Positions 11,615 through 23,090 of a DNA stretch of 64,000 bases are shown here, piece after piece (positions within the stretch are counted from its first letter, which is position 1; each line of letters begins with the position of its first letter). The position numbers and the translations under genes are program-made. Source of the DNA: Caprella mutica (lineage: Eukaryota > Arthropoda > Malacostraca > Amphipoda > Caprellidae); contig CANNZV010000505.1 of the NCBI GenBank assembly GCA_947561585.1, positions 248,001 through 312,000 of the forward strand, written 5' to 3'. The notes beneath the pieces were generated by a model, which was not told the origin of the DNA, did no database searches, and saw only the letters and a program-made list of their open reading frames with translations.

Positions 11615-13436
11615 TATCTCAAAATTCAGCAAGTCATGAGACAGCTCTACGTAAGAAAATATTAAGCGACTATGACAAAACATCAATACCGAACGTATTA
11701 ACCAACTTAGAAGTTGGTTTCACCATTCTGGGAATTACATTAGACGAAGAAAATGAAAGCATTGTCCTAGATACATGGATTCGAATGCAGTGGAACGATC
11801 CCAGGTTGAAATGGGATGAAAAAGATTACCCAGATATTAAAGGTTTAGCTTTTCCTGCAGAAAGCTTATGGTTGCCAGATTTAACTCTTTACAACAATCT
11901 AAAATGGAGCATATTAAACCACCTAGCAAATCATTTACCTTTGGTCTATCCGGATGGCAAAATACTTCATATTCCAACAGCCACTCTTCCAGCAACTTGC
12001 GTTTACGACATGACCTACTGGCCCCACGACACTCAAACATGCAAAGTTAAATTCGGATCCTGGGTTTACAGCGGTTTCAGCATTAACTTGACCAAATCAG
12101 AGAGCGGCGTTACTTTGAATGTGAGTATCCTCTGTATTACGAAATAAAAACTGGAGAAAATGATAATATTTCATAATGATTGTGTAATAATTGTAATGTT
12201 CTCCAGTTTCTCGGAGATAAAATTCAAGGTTCGAAAGAAGACAAGAATAGTGCTAATGGAATTCTATCTTCTGATGACATTATAATTAAAGGAAAATCCG
12301 TTGATTTTGTTTCAAAATACTATTCTTGCTGTCCCGAACCATACCCGAGTGTGACAGTCACTCTGGTTCTGGAGAGGAACGCACCTCTTTACAATTGGAT
12401 CGTGAAAGTTCCAGCTATAGGTAAATAATGGTTTCAAATATCGAACAAAATGATTTAAATTATCCAAATTTTCATAGTACTAATTGTATTCCCTCAAATT
12501 TTCCAGTACTGGCAATATTGACCGGTGTTTTGTTTCTACTTTCATCTGAATACAGCGGGAAGATGATATTCGGTGCGATTTTACTTTTGGCCAATATGAT
12601 CTATCTGTTTTACCTCACAAGTATTGTGAAGCACAGTCCTTCCCACACTCCTCTCATAGGTAAGTTGAATAAACTGAAATTTAAATTCTCCATTAAATTG
12701 AAATAATTCAGTTTCAAGATTAGCTATTGATTTTCACAAAAATTCTACCAATAAAAAAGTATACCGTTTCTTCTACAGTCAAATTCGCTGGAGAGCAGAT
12801 GATCTTCACTCTCATCGCTGTGGTTCTCTGCTGTTTCATTGTTCGGATTACAAAGTCACCCCACAAGGACACTCTGCCAAGAATAGTCAACAAACTAGTA
12901 AATGTACTGCAGAAGCCACTTTGTCTCTCTGGGTACTATGCAGCCGTGAGTTCATTTTTGCTCATCACAAACTTGAAATTGAGATTTGTTATTTTGAACC
13001 GAAGTTAATCTGTCTCTCCGTTAAAATTAACTTTATGTAAGGAATCAACAAGTGTTCCATATTTAAGAAGAATTAAGATATAATGATTCCTTTTACGTAA
13101 TTTTGACTGAAACAACTACAATTATTTTTGTATTATAAATATTAAAAACTTCCCTAATCTGTGTTAATATCACTTTACCGAAGATTCGGTAATAATCATC
13201 AACAAATACTTATATTGTATCGTCACCTTAGACGATTATATTTACAGTGAATGACCCTTTTCCTATTTCAGGCCACAGAAAAACTTGAGGTGGATAAGGA
13301 ATCTATGGTAGAGAAAGACGATCTGACTGACACTTCCGAGTGGATTCTACTGGGAGCAGTGATAGATAGGATTCTCGTATTGTTCTACTTCCTTATCTTC
13401 TTTATCAGACTTGCGGTTTATGCTTCTATTTTCTAA
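11615..13436 (+). CDS. nicotinic acetylcholine receptor-like subunit, alpha-type, tandem copy 2 (5' exon missing)
   Basis: The architecture matches copy 1: exons 11615-12120, 12207-12420, 12507-12659, 12779-12945 and 13272-13436, with lengths 506, 214, 153, 167 and 165 nt and all phases consistent. Visible motifs are loop D WIRMQWNDPRLKWD, loop A WLPDLTLYNN, the 13-residue Cys-loop, GSWVYSG, the YYSCCPEPYP loop C and an NLT glycosylation sequon. M2 keeps the 9' leucine, but the usual Glu just before the M2 lysine is Gly (SGK instead of GEK). Introns are compact (86, 86, 119 and 326 bp). The last exon is identical to that of copy 1 at every one of 165 bases. No ATG is available in the frame that runs across the first acceptor, so an upstream signal-peptide exon is inferred. 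A pseudogene is unlikely because all exons are open and all splice sites are intact. Confidence 0.85.
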
Positions 13437-13760
13437 GATTAGATGCTGCTTTGCTTGGTTATCTTCATTATCAGACTTGTTGCTCATACTTCTATAATCT
13501 AAGATAGGTTTATCTTATTACTCTTTTGGTTAGCTTATTTATCAGAATTACTGCTTATGTTTCATTATTTTTTGATAGACTTTTCTTATTGCTATACTTG
13601 ATACCTTTTCTTCAGGATTGCTGATGTGCTCTCGTATTCTAATATAGGATTCTCTTTTTGTTCTACTTGGTTGTCTTCTTCATCAAACTTGCTGCTTTTA
13701 CTTTTCTATTTTAAAGTATGATTCGCTTATTATCCTTCTTGGTAAATTTGATCAGCTACA
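13437..13760 (+). repeat. degenerate repeats of the M4-coding exon tail, gene 2
   Basis: Four or five decayed units of roughly 66-75 bp follow the stop codon. Each resembles the last exon end (CTTGGTTATCTTCATTATCA, then TATGCTTC-like and TTCTAAGAT-like parts). The first repeat falls 66 bp after the corresponding exon position. Confidence 0.65.
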
Positions 13761-14788
13761 AGTCATTATTTTTGTAAGATCTGAATGAAAGTCCATTCCT
13801 AGTCAATTTATATTGAAAATATTTTTTAAAATTACCTTAAGCTATTGTGTCATTCCTGTTATTGTTTTATTGTACCCTATTACCTAAAATACTGCTTGCT
13901 TACTAAATGAATGCTACTTACTAAAATAATCTGACACAATCATCTTTTTACAAGACGGTTGCAATGTGGCCAATGCAGATAATGAATCACATTTTTTACA
14001 GGCAGTTGGCACTTGCACCACTTTAACGCCACCCTGCCACTTTCAGCGCACTTGTGCATTTTTCATTTTAGGGAAAATTCCATTTTACGTTGAGGTAAAC
14101 TTGTACCTTTAGGAGCCACACAATTGTTTGCGTCTCTTCAAATGCTGTCGAATGCTGATTTATTAAATAGGCTGAAAAAAATCGTAATGTGTCAAAATGT
14201 TGCTTCAAAACTCGTGCACGATGTAAAGTCAAAGAAATGTTTACCTGTAATGATTGTTTCACAATTTACCTATTTCACATTTCCAAAAAGAAACTTTACT
14301 AATGGCAACGCTTGTTGTATAAGATAGTACCAAATGTACTATCTTCTCTGACAGAACACTAACACAGTGTCTCATTTCTCTGATAGTACTTCATCACAGA
14401 GATTTTTTTCTGATAGTACATATCAGTTTGAAACTATTTTTAAATTATTAAAACAGAAGATTGAGCAGGATTTATTTGGTACTAGGACAAAAGGCCTACA
14501 AACGCAAGGCCTATTGGACAAAATACATGAATACAGAATTTAAAAATATTTACAATAATGACGTACAAGAATGTTAGAAAGAGAATAAAAGAAGGTAAAC
14601 TCCTAGTTTAGTTGACCCTTAGATAGGGTCAACTAAACTAGGAAGCGGGTATATAAATCCTATTTTATAGCGTTGAACAATAAAAAAATAAGTTCAAATT
14701 ATTTTATGATATTATGACAGTTGTAAAATAACTATTATGCTATTACGATATTATGATTTTTACCAATTGTATGAAATTCTACTAAATA
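13761..14788. other. duplicated spacer of unit 2 with an 18-bp-stem hairpin
   Basis: No gene. The stretch matches 4836-5520 of unit 1 until about 14440 and then becomes unique. At 14601-14643 an 18-bp perfect inverted repeat (TCCTAGTTTAGTTGACCC and its complement) surrounds a 7-base loop, a possible small MITE remnant. Confidence 0.55.
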
Positions 14789-16376
14789 CAGTAGCGAGCA
14801 AAAGTTAAGGGACAGTGAAACAAGTTCAACATATTTGTTGATTGCAAAGAAACTAGTCAACGAAAATACGTGAAACTCAACAACATTAAAGATACACATA
14901 CTGTGGGTGTTTGCTAGAAATATTAGCAAAATGAGAGAAATAATTTCCTAAATATTCAACTATTGAAAAAAAGCACCGAGCAAAAGTTTAGGAACAGTCA
15001 ATAATAAATGGATACAAACTGAATAATCTTAGTTTAAAAGACTGTTTCAACGTATTAAATTGTTACTAATGGTCATTAAATTATTAAAACAAAACTATCG
15101 CCGCTATTACACCTGCTACTCGGAAATAAGTATCTCTCTGTGAGAAACGCTTTTTTTTCCCGTCACAAGGATTTAAGTCACTTTCGGAAATTGCAAGCAT
15201 CATATAAATATCTAAGAGTGATTTGCACCGTATAGTTAATACTTTTAAAGAGTGTGCTTCAATTTATGCAAAACAAAGTTTTGCACCAAAAACTACCCTC
15301 AGAGAACATCGTGACATGGTTAGACTGTGTAAAAAGAATCATTAATTTTCGAGACTGCTGCTGGTATTTCTCGCCAAAGGAGTGGAACTCAAGGTCTCAG
15401 TGGCTAAATTCTTAGTTTCTAGAAGTTTGAACAGGATAGGATTAAATGCCTGGATGCCTGCATCGATGCCTCTGTTGTCGAAAAAGAATCAAATTGCAAG
15501 GCTTCAGTTTGGCAAGGAGCAAGTCGTTTGGTCGAAGGAATCGTGGTCCATGGTTCATTTCAGCGACGAATCTAAGTTTAATGTGATCGGAAGTCACAGC
15601 AAACGGTACGTTCTATGTAATTTGGGTGAAAAACTGTCCTTGAAGTACGCTGTACGTTAAGAAAATAGTGAAACATGGAGGCGACAGCGTGATGGTCTGG
15701 GCATCATTTCTGCAGCTGGAACAGGCCCAGTAGTTGGTCTGCACGGAGTGGTCAACGCAGCACTGTATGAGCAATTTCTCATCCACCATTCTGTTCCATA
15801 TTTGCAATCATTTGATACTCAACCACGGATTTTGATGCAAGATAATTCTCCTTTCCATACAGCTAAAAACTGTGAAAGCATACATAGAAAGTAAAGGTGT
15901 TTACCTGCTCAGAGCCCCAACTTGAACCCCATAAAAGATATTTGGAAGGTAATTGGTGATGGTGTTCAAGAATGCAATCCCAAAAATTAGAAGTAACTAT
16001 GGGAATTTCTGAAAGAAGATTGGTTTGAAGATAACCCATAATTCTGCTAAAAATTGGTTGATTCCCATTTAACAATCGATGCAACGAGGTCATCCAAATT
16101 AAAGGACTCTCCACAAAGTAAAAATTTTGTACATCTAATTAGCCAATTGTAAATGTAATAACACCTGTTCCTTAACTTTTTCTCGGTGTTTTTTTTTTGT
16201 CTCTGATGGCAATAGTTGAATATTTTTGTAATTATTTGTTTCATTTTGCTAATATTTCTAGCAAACACCCACAGTATGTGTAACTATAAGTTTCACGTCT
16301 TTTCGTTGACTAGTTTCATTGCAATAAACAAAAAATTGAATTTGTTTCACTGTCTCTTAACTTATGCTCGCTACTG
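14789..16376 (+). mobile_element. Tc1-like DNA transposon with decayed transposase
   Basis: A 1588-bp element begins CAGTAGCGAGC and ends with the complement. It is flanked by TA at 14787-14788 and 16377-16378. Terminal inverted repeats are long, about 210 bp. Each contains two copies in the same orientation of a CGAGCAAAAGTTAAGG-like site: outer at 14795-14815 and 16350-16370, inner at 14977-14997 and 16165-16185. This is the IR/DR layout of some Tc1-like elements. It interrupts the duplicated spacer exactly where unit 1 shows an uninterrupted sequence at 5527. It is probably immobile on its own. Confidence 0.92.
15130..16100 (+). pseudogene. Tc1-type transposase remnant
   Basis: Pieces in different frames spell the family's catalytic region: VHFSDESKFNVIG (first Asp block), VMVWASFSAAGTGPVVG, and MQDNSPFHTA (second Asp block), with PIxD/xWK-like debris after it. 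The enzyme would cut and paste the element at TA. Several frameshifts and stops separate the blocks (for example near 15658 and after 15890), so no functional protein is encoded. The N-terminal DNA-binding part is only weakly visible. Confidence 0.88.
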
Positions 16377-16378
16377 TA

Positions 16379-17162
16379 AATAATTAATTAATTTCAAATT
16401 GGAAATTAGTTTTCATTTCATAATAAAGACTATTTAGATCATAAGAATATCCTTCTGAATATTGACGATAGTTATATTAAACAATTTCACTTAGATTGAA
16501 GGTAAAAAAATATGTTTCTAACATCCCTAGTTTTACCTTCGATATGTATTGTGTAATTGTGATTTAAAAAACATATTTTGAGTTAGCTCATACATATATA
16601 ATTGAATTTGTGATAGATGTATGAATAAATTTCCAAATACCTATGATGTTTTGAATTAGATTTAATATAGCACACAATAATTGTTTGAATTAAATCATCA
16701 ATCGATTCCTGTTGTTGGCGATTCCTGTTCGATTCCTGTTCTCCACAGTCTCATTGATAAGCTATAATTGCTATATACTCCTTTGGTAATGAAATATATC
16801 TTAGCCTATCGCAAAATAGACACAGTATAGAAAAGCGCATTGGTTTTTGTTACATAACGTCGTTAGAGCAACACACTGAAATCGAAATTTGGTTTCTTAT
16901 TTGTTAGTTTCGAAAACTTTTACCGAATATTTAAACTTTTCCCGAATATTTAACCGACTGTACATGTCAAAGTAATCGGTGTACATCCTTTATTTCCCTT
17001 AAAAGAAGCAACTCGAAATAAACAAGTGGTCTAGTGTGTTTATCATAACATCTTAATAACATGTAGAAACAGATATAGATTACAATATTTCATAGATGTT
17101 ATAATAAAAAGATGAAAAATATTAGCTCCGTTGATAGAAATAAAAAATAATTTGATAGAGAG
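16379..17162. other. duplicated spacer of unit 2 downstream of the Tc1 element
   Basis: No gene. The first 300 bases match 5529-5800 of unit 1. The stretch just before 17163 (AAAAATATTAGCTCC and following) recurs before the decayed exon start at 21983 and in diverged form near 57940 and 62620, so it is a dispersed module upstream of the Kunitz-like exon. Confidence 0.5.
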
Positions 17163-17345
17163 GACCTTCAAACTCTCTCCTACTCATGCAGTCCTGCTCT
17201 GAACAGAGCGCAGTGTGCACATACCAAACCTTTCATTGACCAGATTGTAAAAGATGGGAACGTTATTGTTTCTCCTGCTGCTGGTTACCATCCAAGGTAT
17301 TTTACTGAAGAATTATGTATCGGCTCCTGTAGTAAATATGAATAG
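17163..17345 (+). CDS. Kunitz/BPTI-like domain exon, divergent, copy 2
   Basis: Same length (60 codons plus stop) and same stop as the exon at 5854, with no indel between them. The first 20 codons are identical at the DNA level. Later, nine codons change the amino acid and only two differ silently. One change turns the third visible cysteine (equivalent to Kunitz Cys38) into Tyr. Combined with the absent Cys30 equivalent, only four cysteines remain. No ATG is present and the upstream bases are not pyrimidine-rich, so its acceptor is weak. It may be a decaying duplicate or a fast-evolving secreted peptide exon; the sequence alone does not decide. Confidence 0.42.
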   Translation, partial: DLQTLSYSCSPALNRAQCAHTKPFIDQIVKDGNVIVSPAAGYHPRYFTEELCIGSCSKYE

Positions 17346-17496
17346 TTCTTTATTCGATCAAAAAGAAATATTAGCCGTTACTTAATAATTAAACCGAATG
17401 TATGTGTATCTGGCAGCACTAGAGATAAGCAAACCTTTATTTAGTTCAAAGGCGTTAGTTTTAATGAGGATTATTAAAATCTAAATTGTAGACTCG

Positions 17497-19420
17497 ATTT
17501 CTAGGAAAACTCCCAGTGAGAAAACTCCCAGGCGAAAAACTCCCTGTGTGGAAAATCCCAAAGTGCAGAACTCCTAGTGAGAAAACTCCCTTTGGGAAAA
17601 CTATCAGTGTGGAAAGCTGCCGGTCACTTTTTTACTAATTATTAATATTAATTAAAATTTGTAGCCTAAGCAAAACATACAAAATACTACATTACAATAA
17701 TAAAAAATGTAATTAAAATTTCTTTATCCAATTACAATTAGGAGTTCATTTATCCTTGAATTACTGGTTCATAAAGTACTTTTAATTGCGAAACTGCTTG
17801 TACGTGAAATAGCTTTGTTCATTTGGAAGATATTTCAAACATACAAACAGTTTCGTAATTCAAACTATTTCAAGGAAATATTTTTTCAAAATATTAAAAG
17901 TTTTACTAGTAATCGTTTACTATAGATTACCAATTCAATAGTTAGGTACCTACCTAATTCAATAGTTAGGTAAAAAATTCAATAACTAGTTAACTAATTA
18001 AATAGTTAAGTAAAAAATTCAATAGTAAAGAAAAAAATTCAATAGTTAGGTATTTAACCTAAACTGTACACTTTTAACTCAACCACTAGCATATTGTTAC
18101 ATACCAAATTAAATCTTTTGTATTTATATATCTCGTGAATATATTCTTTTGTGTTTTTTTTTATTTAACCTAACAATCCTAATACAAATCAAAACTAATT
18201 ATTTTAGCGGAAATTAAATGTACGCTAACAGCACTTCATCGACGATTGCGGAGGTTTAGTCTAGGTCAGTTTGCAATCAATTGATATGAAGAAATATCCA
18301 TCAAAATTGTACTGAATATATTCTTACAATAATTTATTCAGCATTGCTCTGGAATTTTATTGGATTATAGCATCTAAACCTCGATACTAATTGTTTATTT
18401 TGAGAAAACTTGACGTGGAACGAAACAATTCCATGTTATACATAGCGATTAATTCCCTGTGTTATGACCGAGTATATAAGCTGTTAAAGCTACAGACGCT
18501 GAGGTGTCCAGCCTGATGAACTATAGACAGCCCAATGGATATCCACACTAGGAGTTTCTCACAGAGAGTTTTCCACACTGGGAGATTTCCAGACTGGGAG
18601 CATTCTACACTGGGAGTTTTCTACACTAAGAGTTTTCCACACTGGGAGTTTTCCACACTGGAAGTTTCTCACTGGGACTTTTCTCACAGGGAGTTTTCCA
18701 CACTGGGAGCTTTCCACACTGGGAGTTTTTCACATTTGAATTTTTCACACTTGGAGTTTTCCACACTGGGAGTTTTCCACACTGGTAGTTTTCCACGCTG
18801 GGAGTTTTTCACACTGAGAGCTTCTCACTAGGAGTTTTCTTACTGGGAGATTTCCACACTTGGAGTTTTCCACACTGAGAGTTTTCCATATAGGGAGTTT
18901 TCCATACAGGGAGTTTTTCACTGGGAGTTTTCAACACTAAGATTTTTCCACACTGGGAGCTTTCCACAGTGAAAGTTTTCCACACTGGAATTTTGTCACA
19001 GGAAGTTTTCCCACTGGGAGTTTTCCACACTTGCTGTTTTGCCGCTAAGGGTTTTTCCAAATGGGGTGTTTTCCCATTCGGAGTTTTCCACACTGGGAGT
19101 TTCTCACTGGGTGTTTTCTTACTGGGAGATTTCCACACTTGGAGTTTTCCACACTGAGAGTTTTCCATACAGGGAGTTTTCCATACAGGGAGTTTTTCAC
19201 TGGGAGTTTTCAACACTAAGATTTTTCCACACTGGGAGCTTTCCACAGTGAGAGTTTTCCACACTGGAAGTTTGTCACAGGAAGTTTTCCCACTGGGAGT
19301 TTTCTACACTTGCTGTTTTGCCGCTAAGGGGTTTTCCACATGGGGTGTTTTCCCATTCGGAGTTTTCCACACTGGGAGTTTCTCACTGGGTGTTTTTCGC
19401 CTGGGAGTTTTCCGGTCACC
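17497..19420. mobile_element. foldback-type element with minisatellite arms
   Basis: A 1.9-kb block absent from unit 1 has a short left arm of GGAAAACTCCCAGTG-type repeats (about 17503-17628) and a long right arm of the complementary GGGAGTTTTCCACACTG repeats (18540-19420). The outer ends match in inverted orientation (GGAAAACTCCCAGGCGAAAA and its complement). The flanks GTAGACTCG (17488-17496) and GTAAACTCG (19421-19429) agree at 8 of 9 positions, consistent with a 9-bp target duplication. Unit 1 has GCAAACTCG uninterrupted at the equivalent place. The middle is AT-rich without a transposase. The 98- to 151-codon frames in the arms are repeat artefacts. Confidence 0.75.
18540..19420. repeat. 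right-arm minisatellite (GGGAGTTTTCCACACT, 16-24 bp variants)
   Basis: About 40 variants of GGGAGTTTTCCACACT occur. A segment of about 300 bp from roughly 18830 recurs almost unchanged from roughly 19115, showing a block duplication inside the array. Confidence 0.9.
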
Positions 19421-19429
19421 GTAAACTCG

Positions 19430-20140
19430 CTAGTTCTATAATCCTATTGTTGGATTTATCAGTAGACATCTGGAAGTAAGTTAGTACTATTTGCTTTTTG
19501 ATTAAAAAGATTTTTACTCAATGGATATTTCATATTTTTTGAAAGGGTTATTATAATCTCAACGTAGAATAGAAAGATATCTATTCATCGATGACAGGAC
19601 AAAACCACACCTTGCAAAAGAAAACGCATTCAAATATTCACAATCAAAGGGCTATTTGCACTAACCTACTTGTAAATATCTTTCGATAAACCTTACACTA
19701 TAATATACATATAAAGCTAACCATTGTATGAAATAGAATGTAACATGTCTCGGTATATGGTTGCTTCATGTGTTGTAGTAGTAAACTGGAATACTTCATT
19801 TTTGGTCACCTCCTAAATCTGCAACCTATATTTATATAAATTTATGGTTTGATTTTACAGTTAAAGCTCTTTTCATTATCTGCTAAGGATATTATTATGA
19901 GAAAATGTAAGAAGTTCGTAAATATATGACGCGAAAAAGGTAAAATATTCCCCGAACGTGGAAAAATATTTGTCCCCTGACCCTGACTCAGTAAAATGGG
20001 CATATACATAAAATACTTGTGGAATCGTCAGTTATATTTTCTTGTTACATTATACTTATAATATTTTCGATATAAATTATTAGTTACGTATCAATTTTGA
20101 GTGTTGCCTCAGGAACTCCAAATTATTTAAAGGTTCCATC
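19430..20140. other. duplicated spacer of unit 2 between foldback element and LINE fragment
   Basis: No gene. Sequence corresponds to 6200-6980 of unit 1 (for example CTAGTTCTATAATCCTATTG and the TATATGGTTGCTTCATGTG area) with many substitutions. Confidence 0.5.
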
Positions 20141-20149
20141 CAAGCTAAT

Positions 20150-21061
20150 TTTTTTATTGTTTTTATCAATGAGGCTATGGGAGGGATTTAGTATCAACAA
20201 AACTCATGAAAAGGATTTGTAATTATGTGTCTTTACCTCTATCTAATTTAATTAACGAATCATTCCGTGTGGGTGTGTTTCCGGAAATTCTAAAAGTAGC
20301 GTGTGTAACCCCCATATATAAGAAAGGCGATCGTGAAAGTGTAACTAACTATAGACCTATAGCCGTATTACCGTTAGTATGTAAGATTTTCGAGAAGGCA
20401 ATGGCAAATCGCATAACTAAATATGTGTACAAATACTCTATAATCAGCCCGCATCAGTTTGGTTTTCGTAAAGGGAAGTCAACAGCTGATGCAGTGTCTA
20501 CCTTTATGGATCATATTTATGGTAAGGTAAATGCAAGGGAGCACAGTGTTACTGTATTTGTCGATGTGTCCAAAGCGTACGACTGTGTAAATCATGAAAT
20601 TTTGCTATCTAAATTGTTCCAATACGGCATCCGAGGCACTACCCACAATTGGTTTCGAAGTTATTTGAGGGTTCGAGTAGGTAGAGAGACACTGCGTTCG
20701 AGTAGGTAGAGAGACTTCTGAAGCGGCTACTATAAATATATCAATTCCGCAGGGCTCGGTATTAGGCTGTATATTATTTTCTTTATATGTAAATGAGTTG
20801 CCTTTGGTGTCGGACTGTATGAAGACCATTTTATTTGCAGATGACACTGTGTTTGTGCATTCCGACCCTAATTACAGCCAGTTGATTTCAACTTTCAATA
20901 CTGAGTTAGCAAAGGTTAACCAGTGGTTCTTACGTAATAGATTAACATTAAATGTGGATAAAACAACAGCATTGAAATTCAATAAGCGCAGACATGATAC
21001 TGATGTAAATGGTAATAAAGTGTCCATGAATGGCAAGGATATCATGTACCATTTGTTTTGA
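20150..21061 (+). pseudogene. non-LTR retrotransposon (LINE) reverse transcriptase fragment
   Basis: The conserved core of a jockey/CR1-like reverse transcriptase is visible. It includes TPIYKKGDRESVTNYRPIAV, FGFRKGKSTADAV, the first catalytic block FVDVSKAYDCVNHEILLSKL (near 20557), PQGSVLG, and the FADD box (near 20835). A direct repeat with 25-bp offset at 20671-20715 shifts the frame and ends the upstream frame at about 20709. The fragment lacks the endonuclease, thumb end and tail, so it is a dead 5'- and 3'-truncated copy. It lies in the duplicated spacer of unit 2 and has no counterpart in unit 1. Confidence 0.9.
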
Positions 21062-22060
21062 TTGTCAACTAGGTATTAGGTATAATAAATCCACTTAATA
21101 TTCGTGTAAAGGTATACGATTGGATAAACTTTTAATAGTAGCGTTTGTATACTTCAGGAAACAATTAATATCTTAAACGAAGGCTGAAAACGCATTAATT
21201 GCTTATAAAATTCAAATTTTAAATGAAAACAAAGAGTGTACAATCTTCTCCTTCAGCATCAGGTTAGAAATTTCTTCAATTGTTGCACACAGATAATTAA
21301 AAACTTTAAAAGCTAATAATAAATTATACACTGTACCGAGTTGTATGTGGCTTGCAGAATAATGATCTTAGAGACCTAGACCTTAGTTCTATAATATTAT
21401 GTAATAAACTCATTTTTTCCCCGAGCCTGGAGAAGGCCTTCAAGAAAATTAAAAATTAAGTTATACTCAAATTATGTTTCCATCTGAAAAATTTAGTATA
21501 TAAACACGTACTTCATTAAATGTGCAGTCATTTTCTTCCATTCCCTAGTTTTACTTCTCACTACACCTGAATATTAGAAATTAAAATAAAATAGATTTAA
21601 AAAAAATATACACTCTTATGTTAAATATAAAAAAAAATTCAAATCAAAATGCAATCAATAAATATGTAACGAATTTATATATTCAATACAGCAATGAACA
21701 TAACGATAGTGTTTATGTAATAGTTATATTCAGTCCAGGTGCAATTTAAACAAATAATTATAACGGAAAATGTTAATTCACCTTAATGTGCTTCCTTATT
21801 ACCATAGCGATACACTACTACCAGTATTGTACGAACTTTAAAATATGGTATATGGATTTAGACTTTTATTTAGTGTCATCATTTTTTTATAGGTTCGTAA
21901 AGGGTAAAAATCAACATATTACAATGGAGGAATGAAAAATATTAGCATCATAGATTGAAATAAGAAAAAATTGATTGGAAAGGACCTTCAAACTGTAAGA
22001 GAAAAACATGAATACTCATGAAGCCCATTGCTCGCTAAATCCGAGATTCCACTGAGGCAA
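21062..22060. other. duplicated spacer of unit 2, distal part
   Basis: No gene. From about 21450 it matches 6985-7680 of unit 1. It includes the decayed Kunitz-exon start GGACCTTCAAACTGT near 21983, which terminates quickly. Confidence 0.5.
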
Positions 22061-22069
22061 CGTTTTAGC

Positions 22070-23090
22070 AAAACAAAGCATGCTACATTGCCGCACGGGC
22101 AAAATGTCTCTGATAACATTGCACTATCGGGCCAACGTCGGTAAACGTTGGCAAAGTAAAGGCACGATCGGGCATTGGCACGCCAATGCTATTACACACT
22201 GGGCCAATGCAATAAAAACGACACTGGGCCAACGGTTGCCAAACAGCACTGGCCCAATGAAGAAAAACATTGGTTAGCTAATCCAGTGATTTTTTGATGT
22301 TCCCGTATATTCATTATACTGGTCTACCGGTTCTATCTGGCAGTTATCGACGGAAAATCAGAGAAAATAGGGGAAAACGATCTCTCCTAACTTTGATCAC
22401 ACCAAATAGCCAATTTAATATCCTCAATTAGATATATCTTTGAAATTGTAGCCGTTTCTGGCAATTTAGTATAAATATGCCTGTTATTTATCCCTTCAAT
22501 TATTAATTTAACACTTTATTTATTTCATTCATAAAAATGAGCTTGGACGCTTGTTAACTCATATATTTAGTATGAAAAGTTATTTTTCCTTCTGTAATAA
22601 TTATTCACATTGAAAATTATACTCTATTTAATTTTAAATAGAAATATTATTATTTGGTTAAAATAACGTATGTAAAATTAAATATTCGAGTTTGAATTGG
22701 CAAATATTCTATTTTTTTCCTGACTTCGATCTGTAAAATGTATTTGTAGGACAGTTGATATCATTGTTAAAAGTAATTGTTGTCTTCACGTGTTCTGTAT
22801 TGCGTAATCTAATTAATACACCTGTTATATGAGAAGAGTGCCTACTGGCCGTAAACATGCATGGCTTCGGCACCGTTAAGTATTTCCGGTACCAATAAGT
22901 CGCTTATACGACATACGTGGTTATACTGTTCTGGGCCGGTGGACAACCGTGAGCTGGGCTAACGTCGTGCATTTTCTGGCCCAATGCACTGAGACCAGCA
23001 TGACAGCGTTGGCCCAGAGTTTCGTTCTGAATTGGGCCAACGTTGGCCCAACATTGTAATGTTTACTGGGTCTTGGGTCATTCAACCAGT
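22070..23090. mobile_element. putative foldback-like element with GGGCCAACGTTGGC arms
   Basis: The left part (22100-22290) repeats motifs such as CACTGGGCCAATGC and ACGTTGGCAAA. The right part (22930-23085) repeats TTGGCCCAACGTTGGCCCA-like motifs. An AT-rich centre lies between them. Related sequence occurs at 60620-61200; ACGATCGGGCATTGGCACG at about 22161 reappears inverted near 61165. Ends and target duplication are not clear. Confidence 0.5.

Noticed and set aside
18535..19264. 98-codon + and 151-codon - frames in the foldback arm
   Set aside because: Translations of the GGGAGTTTTCCACACT repeats only.
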